Source: an uncultured Erythrobacter sp. | GTDB taxonomy: Bacteria; Pseudomonadota; Alphaproteobacteria; Sphingomonadales; Sphingomonadaceae | Length of the DNA: 64,000 bases | Direction of reading: 5' to 3' | NCBI RefSeq assembly: GCF_947497915.1 | Contig: NZ_CANMIJ010000001.1 | Span: 1,113,611-1,177,610, forward strand | Shown here: in pieces, positions 63,383 through 64,000 of the stretch | Layout of the letters: each line of letters starts with the position of its first letter | How positions within the stretch are numbered: the first letter of the stretch is position 1 | The notes under the pieces: generated by a model | The model's database searches: none | Told to the model about the DNA's origin: nothing | Seen by the model: the letters and a program-made list of their open reading frames with translations, nothing else | Translations under genes and position numbers: made by a program

Positions 63383-64000
63383 CTAATGCGCAGCAACGTG
63401 GCCGGTTCATTGCTTTTGAAGGCGGGGAAGGGGCGGGTAAGACTACGCAAGCCAACTTGCTCGCGGCATCCTTGCGTGATCGCGGTCTCTCGGTTGATGT
63501 TACCCGTGAGCCTGGGGGTACGCCCGGAGCCGAAGCAATCCGCAATTTGCTGCTCGATCCGCCCGGCGAGGATGCTCGCGGATGGAGCCTGAAGGCGGAG
63601 GCGCTGTTATTCGCTGCAGCCCGAGCAGATCATGTCGAGCACCGGATTTTGCCTGCACTCAAGGCAGGAACTTGGGTCATCTGCGACAGGTTCGTAGACT
63701 CAAGCCGTGCCTATCAAGGCGGGGCAGGCGGCCTTGGCGATGAAGCGATACTTGGTTTGCATGAATTTGGGAGTGACGGCCTGCGGCCCGATCTAACATT
63801 GCTGCTCGAAGTTGATGCGGATCATCTTGGTCAACGCCTTCTGGAGCGTGATGGAGGGGCTGCTGACGCAATTGGCGGTCGCAGCGCTGCCTATCACCAA
63901 AAAGTCGCCTCTCGCTTCAGCGTCCTTGCGCAGGCCAATTCCAGCGGCTTCGCGGCGATAAACGGTCTGGGTGAGCCAGATGCTGTCCACGCAAATGTCA
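63379..64000 (+). CDS. tmk: Thymidylate kinase, 5' part (3' end outside window)
   Basis: Tmk phosphorylates dTMP to dTDP. The ATG (63379-63381) overlaps the dac stop, and the frame stays open to the window end, about 207 codons. P-loop FEGGEGAGKTTQA, the DR-type VTREPGGTPGAEAIR, ADHVEHRILPAL, ICDRFVDSSRAYQG and the lid region with LLERDGG are all typical. Only a short C-terminal piece is missing. The overlap suggests coupling with the DD-carboxypeptidase gene. Confidence 0.96.
   Translation, partial: MTNAQQRGRFIAFEGGEGAGKTTQANLLAASLRDRGLSVDVTREPGGTPGAEAIRNLLLDPPGEDARGWSLKAEALLFAAARADHVEHRILPALKAGTWVICDRFVDSSRAYQGGAGGLGDEAILGLHEFGSDGLRPDLTLLLEVDADHLGQRLLERDGGAADAIGGRSAAYHQKVASRFSVLAQANSSGFAAINGLGEPDAVHANV

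Overview
The window is a gene-dense stretch of chromosome from an alphaproteobacterium, most likely order Sphingomonadales, family Erythrobacteraceae (Erythrobacter/Altererythrobacter type). This is inferred from gene content and moderately GC-rich codon use: a PHB-accumulation regulator of the PhaR type, pdhC linked to lpdA through two small genes, a PCu(A)C lipoprotein next to a 'vgr-related' metalloprotein, and an S8 autotransporter with tyrosine/tryptophan-GDI repeats. No prophage, insertion sequence, plasmid or CRISPR array was seen. Almost all of it is housekeeping sequence with short gaps and many 1-14 base overlaps.

Layout. 1-5.6 kb: the 3' end of ppdK, a methyltransferase-like gene, comF, a 390-base gap with hairpins, hisI, and a MerR regulator with an acyl-CoA dehydrogenase, closed by a strong bidirectional terminator. 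5.6-10.7 kb: MFS exporter-cysK, a PilZ protein, tyrS, a DOMON-like gene and tspO. 10.7-16 kb: a NamZ-type muramidase, then a CoxE-like VWA gene and a MoxR ATPase separated by a soluble chemotaxis-type receptor and a GFA-family gene. 16-21 kb: a beta-lactamase-like serine hydrolase, an ECF sigma factor with an overlapping membrane protein, and parE. 21-24.8 kb: an LpoA-like activator divergent from rsmI-yraN-gshB. 24.8-29 kb: xerC-hemW, a CAP lipoprotein and rdgB-rph. 29-36 kb: the heat-shock block hrcA-grpE and dnaK-dnaJ, interrupted by a crotonase, a metalloprotein and PCu(A)C. A near-perfect sigma-32 promoter precedes dnaK. 36-45 kb: an MBL-fold hydrolase, a long patatin, radA-cvpA-NifU-like, an MFS symporter-alr pair and phaR. 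45-51 kb: an archaeal/eukaryotic-type proS, an M28 peptidase, RNase R and a universal stress protein. 51-54.6 kb: pdhC, a lipoprotein, a thioesterase and lpdA. 54.7-60.6 kb: a periplasmic-TPR GGDEF-EAL protein and the S8 autotransporter. 60.9-64 kb: tRNA-Ser(UGA), an MltB-type transglycosylase, a DD-carboxypeptidase and the start of tmk.

Working together: the peptidoglycan genes (LpoA-like, MltB, DD-carboxypeptidase, alr, NamZ), the proteostasis genes (hrcA, grpE, dnaK, dnaJ) and the pyruvate dehydrogenase genes (pdhC, lpdA) form clear functional groups. The least explained items are the hairpin-rich gap before hisI, the repeat-bearing autotransporter beside a c-di-GMP enzyme, the MFS symporter with a roughly 100-residue soluble insert, and the receptor gene wedged between the VWA and MoxR partners.
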